From Rugalucina vietnamica (taxonomy: Eukaryota; Mollusca; Bivalvia; Lucinida; Lucinidae): 64,000 nt of DNA. A program made the position numbers and the translations under genes. Below are positions 9,470 through 20,204 of this stretch, in pieces. The stretch covers positions 68,914,315 through 68,978,314 of the forward strand of contig OZ024869.1 of NCBI GenBank assembly GCA_964017185.1, written 5' to 3'. Within the stretch, counting starts at the first letter, position 1. Each line of letters opens with the position of its first letter. The notes beneath the pieces were generated by a model, which was not told the origin of the DNA, did no database searches, and saw only the letters and a list, made by a program, of their open reading frames with translations.

Positions 9470-9662
9470 GGTGAGTCCACTTTCTATTTTAAGGGCGTTA
9501 TATAGGAGTGATTTTAATTTGTATCTCATTTTTTGATGAAATTCCTTTTATCAAACAGAATAGCCCCAGATGGGACGCCGCATTCTGTGGCGTCACATCT
9601 GGGGTTATGCTGTTTGCCTATATCCCATAAAAACATGCCAAGCTCATATGAGTTAATAAAAC
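9470..9662 (+). repeat. GCCCCAGATGGGACGC repeat, copy 1
   Basis: Shared with about 31655-31817 and with 46316-47385: GTGAGTCCACTTTC, then GATGAAATTCC, CAAACAGAATAGCCCCAGAT, and CATAAAA followed by GAGTTAA. The centre, AGCCCCAGATGGGACGCCGC to GTCACATCTGGGGT, forms an imperfect hairpin. Class unknown; probably a small non-autonomous element. The open frames on both strands follow from the palindrome. Confidence 0.7.
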
Positions 9663-9993
9663 TTAGAGTCCATATTATAAACAAAACTACTGCACATTCT
9701 TCTGGTAGGACCAAGGATACTTTCCTCTAGAAGGATCCAGCAGAAGTTGGCAAAGGCCACAAATTTTTTTGTCCCAACATAATTTCATGCTGTCATTTTA
9801 CTCTATGTATATTCCATATGAAAACAATGATAAAGTGTCCAACCCCATCCTCATAAAAAATGTAATGGCACTCTTTTGTAGATGTAGAAAAACTACAGTA
9901 GGCAGAGCAATGGGAATTCTTACATCATGAATAACTACTAAACACATTATTTTCATATCATTTTAATTGCATTTCATGTTCATGTAAGAAGTA
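9663..9993. other. Intronic sequence, nothing recognised
   Basis: Unremarkable AT-rich DNA between the hairpin repeat and the next MITE. No repeat partner in the window was noticed. Confidence 0.35.
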
Positions 9994-9997
9994 AAAT

Positions 9998-10207
9998 GAG
10001 CCGCATCATGAGAAAAGCAATATTTCGCGTATGCGAAAACAAAGGCGCAGATCAGCTTCGCAGTAACTGATTTGTTTTCACTAGCTACATGGATTGTACA
10101 ATTCCTCTAATTTCTAAAACCAAAATTTCAAGCTTCTAGCCTGCTCCTGTGACTGTAATACAACCTGGTCGGAGACCAAAACTGTTGGTTTTCTCATGCA
10201 AAGGCTC
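9998..10207 (+). mobile_element. GAGCC MITE copy 2
   Basis: Flanked by AAAT on both sides (9994-9997, 10208-10211). The right palindrome arm is mostly deleted (TTCGCAGTAACTGATTTG), so the copy is shorter than the 234-bp form. The ends GAGCCGCATCATGAGAAAA and TTTTCTCATGCAAAGGCTC remain recognisable. Confidence 0.85.
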
Positions 10208-10301
10208 AAATACATGATGTTGATGCACCTTTATCATTTCATGAGCATGAAATGCAGTTTTGCATGATTATCATGATTAAAGTTTTCATCCATTAACATT
10301 T

Positions 10302-10535
10302 GAGCCACCTCATGGGAAAACCAACAATCTGCATAGGCGAAAACAAAGACGCAGATCAGCTTCGCGGTAACCGCGAAGCTGATCAGCGCCTTTGTTTTCG
10401 CTACTCGGATAGTACAGTTCCTCTTCTACTTAAATCCGAAATTTCAAGATTCTAGCTCTTTTCTGTGACTGTACAGGTCGGTTTGTGTCGGACCTGTTCG
10501 GAAACCACATCGTTGGTTTTCCCACGAGGCGGCTC
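10302..10535 (+). mobile_element. GAGCC MITE copy 3 (full length)
   Basis: Exactly 234 bp, with ATTT duplications at 10298-10301 and 10536-10539. Inverted ends are GAGCCACCTCATGGGAAAAC and GTTTTCCCACGAGGCGGCTC. Its core arms are CTTCGCGGT/ACCGCGAAG with one unpaired position in the whole 64-bp palindrome. The asymmetric half (GGATAGTACAGTTCC to GACCTGTTCGG) marks orientation. Confidence 0.92.
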
Positions 10536-10743
10536 ATTTTTAAGATAAAATCGAAAGCTCAAATGTCAACAGGCTCATCAACCATCTGTTTAAATCATTG
10601 TCAAAAATTGATTTTAGAGTAAATCAAGCATTTCGAGTAACTCATGAAGATATGTATATGTAATATTATGGGAAAGAGTCAAAAGAATTTCACAATGTAA
10701 AATCCATACTCATTGGAACAGGAACACCATTGACAAAAAGCAA

Positions 10744-12268
10744 CAACCAGAGGACCAATGGTCCTGTAAACGCTCACCTGAGATCTGCTGCATATATACA
10801 AACAAACATGTTTGAATATTATGGTATTTAACTCCAGTGCAGGGGCAGATGAAGCCCTTGGGCCATTTTCTTTTTTCAGAATCTTCAATATTCTGTCCAA
10901 ATGCCAATTTCCTGCTGGCTTTTCCCTTCAAATGACATTTTAACAGTTTTCCCAATTCAAATGCATAGACAACCCATGTTGACCTTGCCATAAACTTGGT
11001 CAAGGTCATCACAGGGTCATGATTTATATATACATTGGAGTACTTAAGCCATCCATGCTTCACGCCAAGTTTCCTTGAAATCAGTTTATTGGTTTCAGAG
11101 AAGATTTTTGATGGGTTTTTACCATATATGGGCATGGCGGCCATCTTTGTCATGTGTACTAGATTATTTATATACACATTGATTGCCTCATTCTATAGAT
11201 GCTTCACATAAAATTTGGCTTTGATTGGCCAAGCGGTTTCAGAGGAGAAGACGTTTGAATATTATGGAAATATACATGTATATTGCCGCGGGGTGGGGGC
11301 ACATGAGCCCCTGGGGTCCAATTTTTTTCAGAATCATTAATATTCAGTCCTACTTCCCATTTCCTGCAAGACTTTCACTTTAAATGACGTTTTAAAAGTT
11401 TTCCCCATTCAAATGCATTGGCGACCTATGTTGACCTTGCCGTAAAATAGGTCAAGGTCATCACAGGGTCATGATTTACATACACATTGTAGTGCTTGAG
11501 CCATCAAAGCTTCATGCCAAGTTTTGCTGAAATGGGTCCACCGGTTTTGGAGAAGAAGATTTTTGAAGGGTTTTTACCATATATGGGCATGGCAGCCATC
11601 TTGGTCATGTGACCTCGATTTTTTTATATACATATTTGTTACCCCTTCCTATTGATGCTTCACATAAAATTTGGCTTTGATTGGCCAAGTGGTTTCAGAG
11701 GAGAAGACTTTTGAATATTATGGAGATATACATGTATATTGCCCCGGGGTGGGGGCACATGAGCCCCTGGGGTCCAATTTTTTTCAGAATCATTAATATT
11801 CAGTCCTACTGCCCATTTCCTGCAAGACTTTCACTTCAAATGACATTTTAAAAGTTTTCCCCATTCAAATGCATTGGCGACCTATGTTGACCTTGCTGTA
11901 AAATAGGTCAAGGTCATCACAGGGTCATGATTTATATATACATTGTAGTGCTTGGGGCATTAATGCTTCATGCCAAGTTTCGTTGAAATCGGTCCACCGG
12001 TTCTGGAGAAGAAGATTTTTGAAGGGTTTTTACCATATATGGGCATGGCGGCCATCTTGGTCATGTGACCTGGATTTCTTATATACACATTGGTTCCCCC
12101 TTCCTATTGATGCTTCATATAAAATTTGGATTTGATTGGCCAAGCGGTTTCAGAGGAGAAGATCTTTGAAATTGTGGACGGACGGACGACGGACGGACGG
12201 ACGGACGCCGGATCATGGCCATCCTATAAGCTCACCTTGTGAGCCTAACGGCTCAGGTGAGCTAAAAA
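10744..12268 (+). mobile_element. HINE/pearl-like Helentron derivative H1
   Basis: The left end has a hairpin (AGGACCAATGGTCCT) then GCTCACCTGAG (10772-10782). The right end has the matching subterminal inverted repeat CTCAGGTGAGC (12252-12262) after a hairpin (AGCTCACCTTGTGAGC). Between them lie three tandem cores of about 455 bp, each with GGTCAAGGTCATCACAGGGT, CGGTTCTGGAGAAGAAGATT, ATATATGGGCATGGCGGCC and TTGGTCATGTGACCTGG. A short (GGAC)n tract follows at about 12176-12208. Subterminal rather than terminal repeats, tandem cores and a GGAC microsatellite are the marks of pearl/HINE elements. No Rep or helicase coding is present. Confidence 0.75.
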
Positions 12269-12369
12269 AGAAATAAGGTAAGTTTTTCGAGGCTCACAAA
12301 TACCAAAAATTTTCAGACTGAGTATTTTGATTACCTTAAAATTAGCACTAAATTAAGTACTGCCAGTCA

Positions 12370-12426
12370 ACAATTTTAAAGTCATGTTGGGATGGTGCCA
12401 CTGCTTCCTCAGGATACCACATTAAT
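12370..12426 (-). mobile_element. Short SINE-B-like fragment
   Basis: AACAATTTTAAAGTCATGTT then GGGATGGTGCCACTGCTTCC matches the tail portion of SINE-B on the minus strand. Too short to say more. Confidence 0.4.
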
Positions 12427-12441
12427 CAGTACATACTAAAG

Positions 12442-12643
12442 GAGCCGTGCCATGAGAAAACCACATTTTTGCCTATATGCGAAAACAAAGACGCAGATCA
12501 GCTGTGCAGTAACTGCACAGTACAATTCCTCTTCTTCCTAAATCCGAAATTTCAAGCTCCTAGCCATCTTCTACCGATGCACAGGCTGGTTTGTGTCGGA
12601 CCTGGTCGAAAACCTGATGACCTGTTTTCTGGTGTTGCAGCTC
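12442..12643 (+). mobile_element. GAGCC MITE copy 4 (degenerate)
   Basis: Left end GAGCCGTGCCATGAGAAAAC; core CAGCTGTGCAGTAACTGCACAG with the outer part of the right arm deleted; right end decayed (GTTGCAGCTC). It belongs to the second sequence type, with GTGCAGT/ACTGCAC arms. No target duplication can be read. Confidence 0.65.
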
Positions 12644-12951
12644 ATCGGGAATTAAATGTAACTTTCTCAAAAACACAACTCTGCACTAGGGCCTCTGGAT
12701 TTGGTGTTAGAATGGTTAGAAAGGTTAGAAAGTAAGAAAACTTCATAATAAAGGTGATTTCGGAGAAAATTTAGTGCTAATAATGATTACTAAAACATCC
12801 TGCAATTCTCAAAGACCACCATTTAAGCTGTTACATGATATTGTTGTTCAGAAACTTTTCTTCTAAATTTTTCCCAGGTGAATAACCTGATTAATTTTTA
12901 CCATTCATCACCATCATCAAAATGGAACAATAAAATAATTGTTAGCCTTCA

Positions 12952-13010
12952 AGTGGAACCTTGGTGCCCCCCCCCCCCCAATAATTTGTTAGCCTTCAAG
13001 TGGAACCTTG

Positions 13011-13059
<49 letters not shown>
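12952..13059 (+). repeat. Duplicated unit with long poly-C tracts
   Basis: The segment GTTAGCCTTCAAGTGGAACC then TTGGTGCCCC occurs twice in tandem. The second copy runs into an uninterrupted run of 45 C (13014-13058). The proline-rich and glycine-rich reading frames here are homopolymer artefacts. Length is probably unreliable in the assembly, and the tract could form i-motif or G4 structure. Confidence 0.85.
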
Positions 13060-13363
13060 CGAGGCCTTGCAAATCTTTAGAAGCTTGAAATGCATTTCAT
13101 TGATAAAGACTTTATCTAATGTGCAACCTAATGTGCAACCCTTCAAAACGTGATATGATATGATACGACTGTCTATCCCATAGTGTGCTTTTCTGATAAT
13201 ATGGTGGGGTGCATGAGTTTTGCAGAACTTTCACTTTCACACACAAGGAGTTTTTCATGACAAGCAAATTAAATCTAAATGTTCTGATATAATAAGACAT
13301 TCGATTATCAAATCTTTGACTCCGTGAAATAACCGCAATTTCAGTGAAATTTTATTGAAGTTA

Positions 13364-13582
13364 TGCACTAGTCATTTGTAACCCCCCACTCGCACAGCCC
13401 CCAGAGGAATAGTGTGGACTTTGACATTTGTTTCAGCAAATCCCTTCTAAAAGCCCCACCCTGCGGGGGGATTGCACATTAATAAAAACACGGCTTCCTA
13501 CCCCCCCCCCCCCCACATTCTGCTACCTTGGTGTGTGTGTGGGGGGGGGGGGGAGGGGGGGGGGGTACAAATGACTAGTGCA
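13364..13582. mobile_element. MITE with TTA target duplication and poly-C/G subterminal tracts
   Basis: Inverted ends TGCACTAGTCATTTGTAACC and TACAAATGACTAGTGCA are flanked by TTA (13361-13363, 13583-13585), consistent with PIF/Harbinger. The ends run into C-rich DNA on the left and G-rich DNA on the right ((TG)n then G13-A-G11), so the arms continue as a poly-purine/poly-pyrimidine fold-back. No coding capacity. Confidence 0.75.
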
Positions 13583-13639
13583 TTATAATATGACACTTTT
13601 GTTTTTAAATGTGGCTTGAATTGTCATTTACAATCACTG

Positions 13640-14070
13640 TGGAACACTTTAAGCTATGTGTTCACTGTCCAAGTTTAACTCCCCAGTTGACCCCGGTTTG
13701 ATAAACAGGGATAGAACCGTAGCAATACCATGGCAAATTGGGAAGAACCAGGACCTACTGTGATACCACCAGGGTAATCTGGCACAAATCCGGACTCCAT
13801 CAAGGTGAACCAGGATGCCACCAGGGCAAACTGGCTTTACAGATTTGGCCACGGTGCACCCAGGTTTGCCCCGGTGGCGTCCCGGTTCACCCTGTTGGTA
13901 TCCAATTTTAACCCGGTTGCTATCATTTTCAATAACGGGACATAACTGTGGCGTGACTGGCTGTCACCGAGACGCCGTAGACATTTTGTAGGAACCGTCC
14001 CTCGGTTTACCACTGTATACCAGCTTGTCTTCACTGTGGCGAACCGGGACAGTTAGAACGGGGCTTTAGC
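13640..14070. repeat. Possible MITE built of repeated CCGGTT motifs
   Basis: GC-rich island in AT-rich surroundings with many imperfect copies of ACCCCGGTT/AACCGGG in both orientations. The end sequence GTTCTAACTGTCCCGGTTCG (minus strand, right side) loosely resembles TGTTCACTGTCCAAGTTTAA at the left. Exact ends and target duplication are not clear. Its open frames are repeat-driven. Confidence 0.4.
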
Positions 14071-14697
14071 CAGTTGCAATACACAGAATCCAGAGAACTA
14101 AATTAAGTTTAGCCATTTGCAATAGACTTATAGCTACAAAATCAAACCTTTGAATTACTTTCACCTGTTTTTATCCTTTTTTCTGGTAATCATTTTCTCA
14201 CAGAAAACAAAGCTTACTCATTGCGTTAAAACCTGCATAAAGTTCATCCTCCCAGCAGGAAGAGGAAAGCCTTGTAAGACAGCTGGATTAACCTTTTGCC
14301 GCAGCTAAAACAAACCCAATTTCAGATCTGCTTGCTGTGCTAGCTGACCCAAGCCTTGCCTATGTTCTCAGAGCCATGTGCAAAGTCATGTGGCCCTACT
14401 GAAGGAGGATGGGGGCATGGGGGCGGGGGTGGGTCTTGGCTCCCTGCTCCCTGAAAAAGAAATAACCTTTCTCCCCACCTCCTTAAAATGTTTCTCTTCA
14501 GTATTCCGCTCCCTGCTCCCTAAAACCTCAAAATTTTATGCTTGCTCCCCATCTCCCTTAAAATATTTTCAGGGTCTCCTCAGCTCTGTTAAAATAAATA
14601 GCCCTTCTCCGCAGCTCCCAAAAACTCCTGGCCGGGTCCCAGTCATGGCATACTGAGACACAAGAGCTCATACGATAGGAGACTTGTTGTGCACTTA
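14071..14697. other. Intronic sequence with CTCCCT-rich patch
   Basis: No exon recognised. About 14440-14620 has irregular CTCCCTGCTCCCT-type pyrimidine repeats. They give a plausible-looking open frame but no protein signature. Confidence 0.35.
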
Positions 14698-14704
14698 CAA
14701 ATAC

Positions 14705-14731
14705 CAGGAGCATAGAGATTATATGCTCCTG
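14705..14731. mobile_element. Tiny palindromic insertion (27 bp) with 7-bp duplication
   Basis: CAGGAGCATAGAG then ATTATATGCTCCTG: ends CAGGAGCAT and ATGCTCCTG are inverted. It is flanked directly by CAAATAC on both sides (14698-14704, 14732-14738). The right half AGAGATTATATGCTCCTG nearly equals the right half of the 42-bp insertion at 42296-42337. See the findings. Confidence 0.6.
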
Positions 14732-15041
14732 CAAATACATAAATGCAAATCAGAGGCTTTTAAGATACTTAGCCACAAGTGTGAAAAGCTTAAGCAAGTA
14801 AGGTTTCGTTATTCCCTCTTTAAAAGCATGTGTTTGTTTTTAACCTGGAACAACAAAAGGAGCACATCATTAGCACCACACAGGTGTTTTACATAAACTT
14901 TCACTAATGCATTTGTTTAATAGGAAACTCAAGGTAAATATGTAAAGAATAACACAGTTTTGTGCCCATTATCAGCTCTGACATTGACTGCAGCTGTAGA
15001 TGTAGCCATGTGATTTTGAATATTTAGGAATGAAAGAAACA

Positions 15042-15269
15042 GGCATCATGAGAAAACCGGATTTTTGCCTATGCGAAAACAAAGGTGCAGATCAGCTGTG
15101 CAGTAACTGCACAGCTGATCAGCGCATTTGTTTTAGCTACGAGTATAGCACAATCCCTCTTTTTACTAAATCTGAAATTTCAAGCTAATAGCCTGCTTCT
15201 GTGATAGTACAGACCATTTTGTGTCGAACCTGGTCGGATACCCCGAAGACCAGTGTTTCTTGCATCGCA
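15042..15269 (+). mobile_element. GAGCC MITE copy 5 (ends decayed)
   Basis: Core arms CTGTGCAGT/ACTGCACAG, second sequence type. The left end has lost GAGCC but keeps CATCATGAGAAAACCGG. The right end is changed to CAGTGTTTCTTGCATCGC. No target duplication is visible. Confidence 0.75.
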
Positions 15270-15985
15270 CCAACTTCAAAAACCATGATGCATGTTATAT
15301 CATAGTCAGAGAGCCCCTTGTGAGGGTTCCAAAACATCCTGAAGATTTTCTGCAAACGATGATGATGATGATGATGATGAAGATGATGAAAAGGATGATC
15401 ATAATAGCCAATCCTTTGTCCAGAGTTTACTTTTTTTTTTTCTTTAAGCATTTGACATTCATACTACTGTCTAACTGGGGCTATGCCAACTTAAGGATTC
15501 ATTCACCTTAAATGTAAATGCTGCATGAATGTTTATGTCAGCAATATCACTCTAAATTTCATTGTATAGAAAATGAATTAATTTGAATGCAGCATCATGA
15601 TCTACCTTGATAGGTGTAAACTTCCTAACGAAGTCACATTTTGCATTCAGGTCATGGAAGCGCCACACACTATTTATTTCAGTAAGGCAATCTCTATTCA
15701 ACTAAATGTCATTTTTTTTCTTTGGTGTCTTTCTTGCATCCGAGGATGTTGATAGGACGTAACTCTTAAACGCAACAAAGCTTGCAGCACATTCACCTTC
15801 AATTTTTGTAGGTTCCAGCTAGATAAAATCGAAGAAAAACAGTTATGCATTATCAAACTGTCATCAGATCCTTAAAATCAAAACCTTCGATCAGTTTTCA
15901 ATTTAATTGAATGTTCTACAATATTTCTTCACAGAAATTACAGGTGCAGAATGACTTCATACCCTGATTGGGTGTGACTAATATC
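15270..15985. other. Intronic sequence with (ATG)n tract
   Basis: A (GATGAT)n microsatellite at about 15358-15390 and a T10 run near 15430. Otherwise nothing recognised. The open frame across the trinucleotide repeat is not supported as a gene. Confidence 0.4.
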
Positions 15986-15989
15986 AATT

Positions 15990-16216
15990 GAGCCGCGGCG
16001 TGAGAAAACAAGTCTTTGGAGTTTTCGACCAGGTCTGACACAATCGGCCTGTGCAGCTACAGAAGATGGCTAGAAGCTTGAAATTTCAGCTTTTAAGGAA
16101 AAAGAAGAATTGTACTATCTGTGTGGCAAAAACAAAGGCGCTGATCAGCTGTACTGCACAGCTGATCTGCGCCTTTTTCGCATAGGCAAAAATCCGGTTT
16201 TCTCATGACATGGCTC
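15990..16216 (-). mobile_element. GAGCC MITE copy 6
   Basis: Reverse orientation. AATT duplications lie at 15986-15989 and 16217-16220. The core (CAGCTGTACTGCACAGCTG) has lost a few bases at the turn. Ends are GAGCCGCGGCGTGAGAAAAC and TTTTCTCATGACATGGCTC. Confidence 0.88.
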
Positions 16217-16448
16217 AATTAACTCTGCCATTTAATCAAAGCAATTATGATTTCCTTATTGATTAAACAATTTAAAATCACATTTCATACTTTACGATTT
16301 GATTAAACAATTTAAAATCACATAAAACCAATACCAATTTGCCAATGAAACTAAAGAACCATGGAGGCAATTAATATCTAAGGCCAAGGGAATGCCATAA
16401 ACAAGCAATGCAGCCAATATATCGCAATCCTAAGCTCTAAGAGCAAAA

Positions 16449-16590
16449 GGTTGGTTGGTACGGAGTTTAATGTCCCACCAATATGGGCTTACGGAGACAT
16501 CATCTTGATTTTAAGTCTAATCTGATGGATGGAACCTACGACCCCTGGTTTACGAAGCCAGCGGCTTAACCACAATGCCACAGAGGCTTC
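16449..16590 (-). mobile_element. SINE-A copy
   Basis: Reverse complement of the tRNA-headed SINE: tail GGTTGGTTGGTACGGAGTTT then AATGTCCCACCAATA, and head GACCCCTGGTTTACGAAGCC then AACCACAATGCCACAGAGGC. The A-box and B-box regions are diverged. Confidence 0.75.
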
Positions 16591-16677
16591 TTGGCGAAAA
16601 AGAAAATAGCTTCACACAGAAACATTTTAAAGAACAAACAACAGAATGGAAACACTCAGGACATAATAAAAACATAT

Positions 16678-16911
16678 GAGCCACCTCGTGGAAAAACCAA
16701 CAATGTGGTTTCCGAACAGGTCTGACACAAATCAGGCTGTACAGCTACAGAAGCAGGCTAGAAGCTTGAAATTTCGGATTTAAGTAGAAGAGGAATTGAA
16801 CTATCCGAGTTGCGAAAACAAAGGCGCTGATCAGCTTCGCGGTTACCGCGAAGCTGATCTGCGTCTTTGTTTTCGCCTATGCAGATTGCTGGTTTTCCCA
16901 TGAGGCGGCTC
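16678..16911 (-). mobile_element. GAGCC MITE copy 7 (full length)
   Basis: 234 bp, ATAT duplications at 16674-16677 and 16912-16915. Reverse orientation; core arms CTTCGCGGT/ACCGCGAAG with a T/A turn opposite to copy 3. Confidence 0.92.
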
Positions 16912-17079
16912 ATATAGATTACATCTGAATCACCGCCTTATAATGGTCCTTAGTGAGTTTCAAACATATAGAAACCTTGTGTGGGGGAGACATAACGTCA
17001 TAAGCATAGGTTTTTGAACCCAAACCTCTCACTACAGTATTATGCACTAACCTAACACTGCCAAACCCCCTCCCCCTAC

Positions 17080-17110
17080 CCCCCCCCCCCCCCCCCCCCC
17101 CCACACACAC
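17080..17110 (+). repeat. Poly-C tract followed by (CA)n
   Basis: About 22 consecutive C then CACACACACAC. Length is likely polymorphic or poorly assembled. The glycine-run frame opposite is an artefact. Confidence 0.8.
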
Positions 17111-17484
17111 ACTCCCCAGTGTTGGAGTTTTAATTTAATGGACCAATGTCCCACTACTGGCAGCTTTTGAGGGACATTTTGACTAACTGTTGAGATTTTG
17201 GGGGATTTTACTTCAGGAAACAGAATTATTGAGAATTTAGGGGGACATCATTGTCCCCTCTCTGGACAGTTTTGGGGGTCATTGGAGGCCAACAGGCATC
17301 AAAATGCACTTTTAGTGTCAAGTAGTGTGCCAGGGAAAACCCTGCTCCCAGACAATATACATGTAATTGGCAGAAGAAGAGGAGGAGTGGCCATAGAATC
17401 TTTTATCTTAATGACAAAATCTTCAAGAAAGAAATGTACAGGACACACGCCACCGCGGGCGTCATTCTTGGGTTGGCTTAATTT

Positions 17485-17720
17485 GAGCCGCGATGCAAGA
17501 AAATCGGCCTTCAGAGTTTCCGACCAGGTGCGACAAAAATCAGCCTGTAAAGTCACAGAAGCAGGCTAGAGGCTTGAAATTTTGGCTTTAAGTTAAGAAG
17601 AGGAATTGTACTATCCGATAGCGAAAACAAAGGCGCTGATCAGCTTCGCAGTTACTGCAAAGCTGATCTATGACTTTGCTTTCGCCCAGGCAAAAATCCG
17701 GTTTTCTCATGGCACGGCTC
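17485..17720 (-). mobile_element. GAGCC MITE copy 8
   Basis: 236 bp with ATTT on both sides (17481-17484, 17721-17724). Core arms CTTCGCAGT/ACTGCAAAG carry one mismatch. Left end GAGCCGCGATGCAAGAAAAT is diverged; right end TTTTCTCATGGCACGGCTC. Confidence 0.88.
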
Positions 17721-17724
17721 ATTT

Positions 17725-18620
17725 AATAATGAATGTATGGTAACAGAAATGGATTACCTAAACGAATGAGTGGACATCTTTTTCTTCTTCCAAAGCCTCA
17801 TTGAGACGTTGTCAACAATATTAGAGATCACACCACAGGACACAAATAGTTCCAACAACATTAATTAACAATATAATTCAAATACACGTCATGTTTAGTC
17901 ATCTAAGTTTGTCTTTCATTCTAACAATTCCACTATAACCACAATTACATCCTAAATACATTTACCTTTTTTTTTTTAATTATTGTACCATAAACAAATT
18001 TAAGTCATTTTTAAAGTTTGTATTTGTTTATATAATAACAGCTAGTATTAAACTATCGAACATATATATTTTTTTATTATTTCAATGCAGTAACTGTCAC
18101 AAAAATCATCACATTTTCACATAATTTAACATTTAATTTGATTAAAAGTCACATAATACGTTTAATCAAATTGCCGAACATCAAAATGTTAATTTTAGTA
18201 TATAGTAATAATGTATTAACACTCTTTAAAATGTTGCCATTACCAGTACAACTTTCCAAAATCATGTAATGAAAATAAAAACTTTGACATTTTCTCAAGT
18301 CATGATAACTGCTGACACATGGTGGTATCCGTAAATGTCAAAAAAAAAGTTTCACAGTAATCAAAAGTAACAAGGAAATCCAGACTGGTACATACAGTAG
18401 CAAATTTCAGCTTGAAATGATGCTGAACCAAAGTAATTATGCTGTAACCAGTCAATGATCTGGTTCCCAGCAATGAGTAGAAGACAAAGCCACTGCAAAC
18501 ATAAATGGTACTGGGAAACTGTATGTCATGAGCGCTGGATCCATAGCTTATTATATTATTATTATAGGCTTAACACAGACCTGAAAACATACAAAAAGTA
18601 GAAGGCACATCCTGGACTTT
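17725..18620. other. AT-rich intronic sequence
   Basis: No open frame, repeat partner or structured RNA gene recognised. Includes a T10 run near 17970. Confidence 0.35.
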
Positions 18621-18627
18621 TTGAAAT

Positions 18628-18864
18628 GAGCCAGCTCGTGGGAAAACCAACAATGTGGTTTCCGAACAGGTCCGACACAAACCGGCCTGTACAAGCACAG
18701 GAAAAAGCTAGAAGCTTGAAATTTCGGATTTAAGAAGAAGAGAAATTGTACTATCCCCAGTGTAGCAAAAACAAAGGCGCTGATCAGCTTCGCAGTTACT
18801 GCAAAGCTGATCTGAGCCTTTGTTTTCGCATAGGCAAAAATCCGGTTTTCACACGATGCGGCTC
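18628..18864 (-). mobile_element. GAGCC MITE copy 9
   Basis: 237 bp, reverse orientation, core arms CTTCGCAGT/ACTGCAAAG. The left flank is AAAT but the right flank reads CATT after an extra C, so its duplication has decayed. Ends are GAGCCAGCTCGTGGGAAAAC and CACACGATGCGGCTC. Confidence 0.85.
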
Positions 18865-20204
18865 CATTATTGATGTGGGCAATAAGTCGCCTTTTTTTAT
18901 CGCACTGACCAATTCTGGACTGAAATAGTCCAGCAGGAAATCAATTTGACCTGGTAATGAGGTATAAAGTTTTTTTCTTTACTGATTCGTGTTGGATAGG
19001 CATTGTCTTCAAAGAATCCAACTGATGACACCTTGTCATCATTGGGGAATTTGAGAAAATCAAGATGGCATCCAAAAGGTCTTCCAGAAATTCAAAGCTT
19101 TGATATAATGGTACTTTTCATCCCGTAAATGAATCAAAAATGCATTTTTCCTTCACATATTGCACACAGCAACTTATCTGACCGTAGTCATTCTGAATAT
19201 ACTGGTGTATCAAAGATGGTGTCCAAGAAGGCTGCCAGAATATCGATTTTCGGTAATTTTAACAGTTTTGACAATGCATTTAGCATACATTGTTTTCTAT
19301 AAAAACTGCCCACATTCACATATCTGACTGTGTCATAATTTCACAGATTTGTCGTTGAATCACGATGTTTAAGATAGCTGCCACAATATGGTTCTTATTT
19401 GATTGCCAATAGTTTTCAAAGATGGCTGCCAGAATATTGATTTTCAGTGATATTGTTCATAGCAATTATGGATTCACTCGTAGTGCTTTTAACTCAACAG
19501 TCTTAGCATTAACATTTGTTAATCATAGATGATGTCCAAGATGGCTGCCATAATGTGGAAAGTCTGTGATGTTTAATAGTTTTGACAATAGGGAGATTAT
19601 GGACTCATCAGATATAAGTACTTCTCAGCCATTACATAGAAATTTGTGTCCAAGAAGGTGCATGATTAAAAACAAAACATGATTAACCTCCGTCCTGTGC
19701 CAGACCCACGTTAGAATTGGCCGGTCGCCCCCTCTTGCGGAACCATTAAACCTGGTCGAATAGAGGAGCGGCTCGTTTGCCATGAGTGGCGACCCGTGTC
19801 GTTTGGATTAAGGGATCCTGGTGATTGAGTGTGTCTGCTGTGCTGACGTTAATAGTCGGCGTGCAACACATCACTTTGGCCCTGATTTCGGCTAGATGGG
19901 AGGCCATGCGGACTCGGGTATGGTCAATCGAATTTGTCGCGCCAAGCCCTAGGAATACATTTTGCTTCCTCTTCCTGTCTTTCAGTATCGTCCCTGATAC
20001 CTACCATATGCCCATAAACGTCTTTCTATCTTTATCATTCCTAGAATGCGGCGGTTCAACGGGTCAATCGTGTAAGCATCAAGATTCTACGAGTATATCT
20101 CTGTGTATTTCTTTGAGTTGGAAAGCCACTCATTTTATGCGTTCCCTTGTAGTGCTAAATGGAGGGCGTAGCGCATTTGAGATGAATCATCCATCCATTT
20201 AATT

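Noticed and set aside
12949-13153. Proline-rich and glycine-rich open frames
   Set aside because: They translate a 45-base C homopolymer and its complement. No protein signature outside it.
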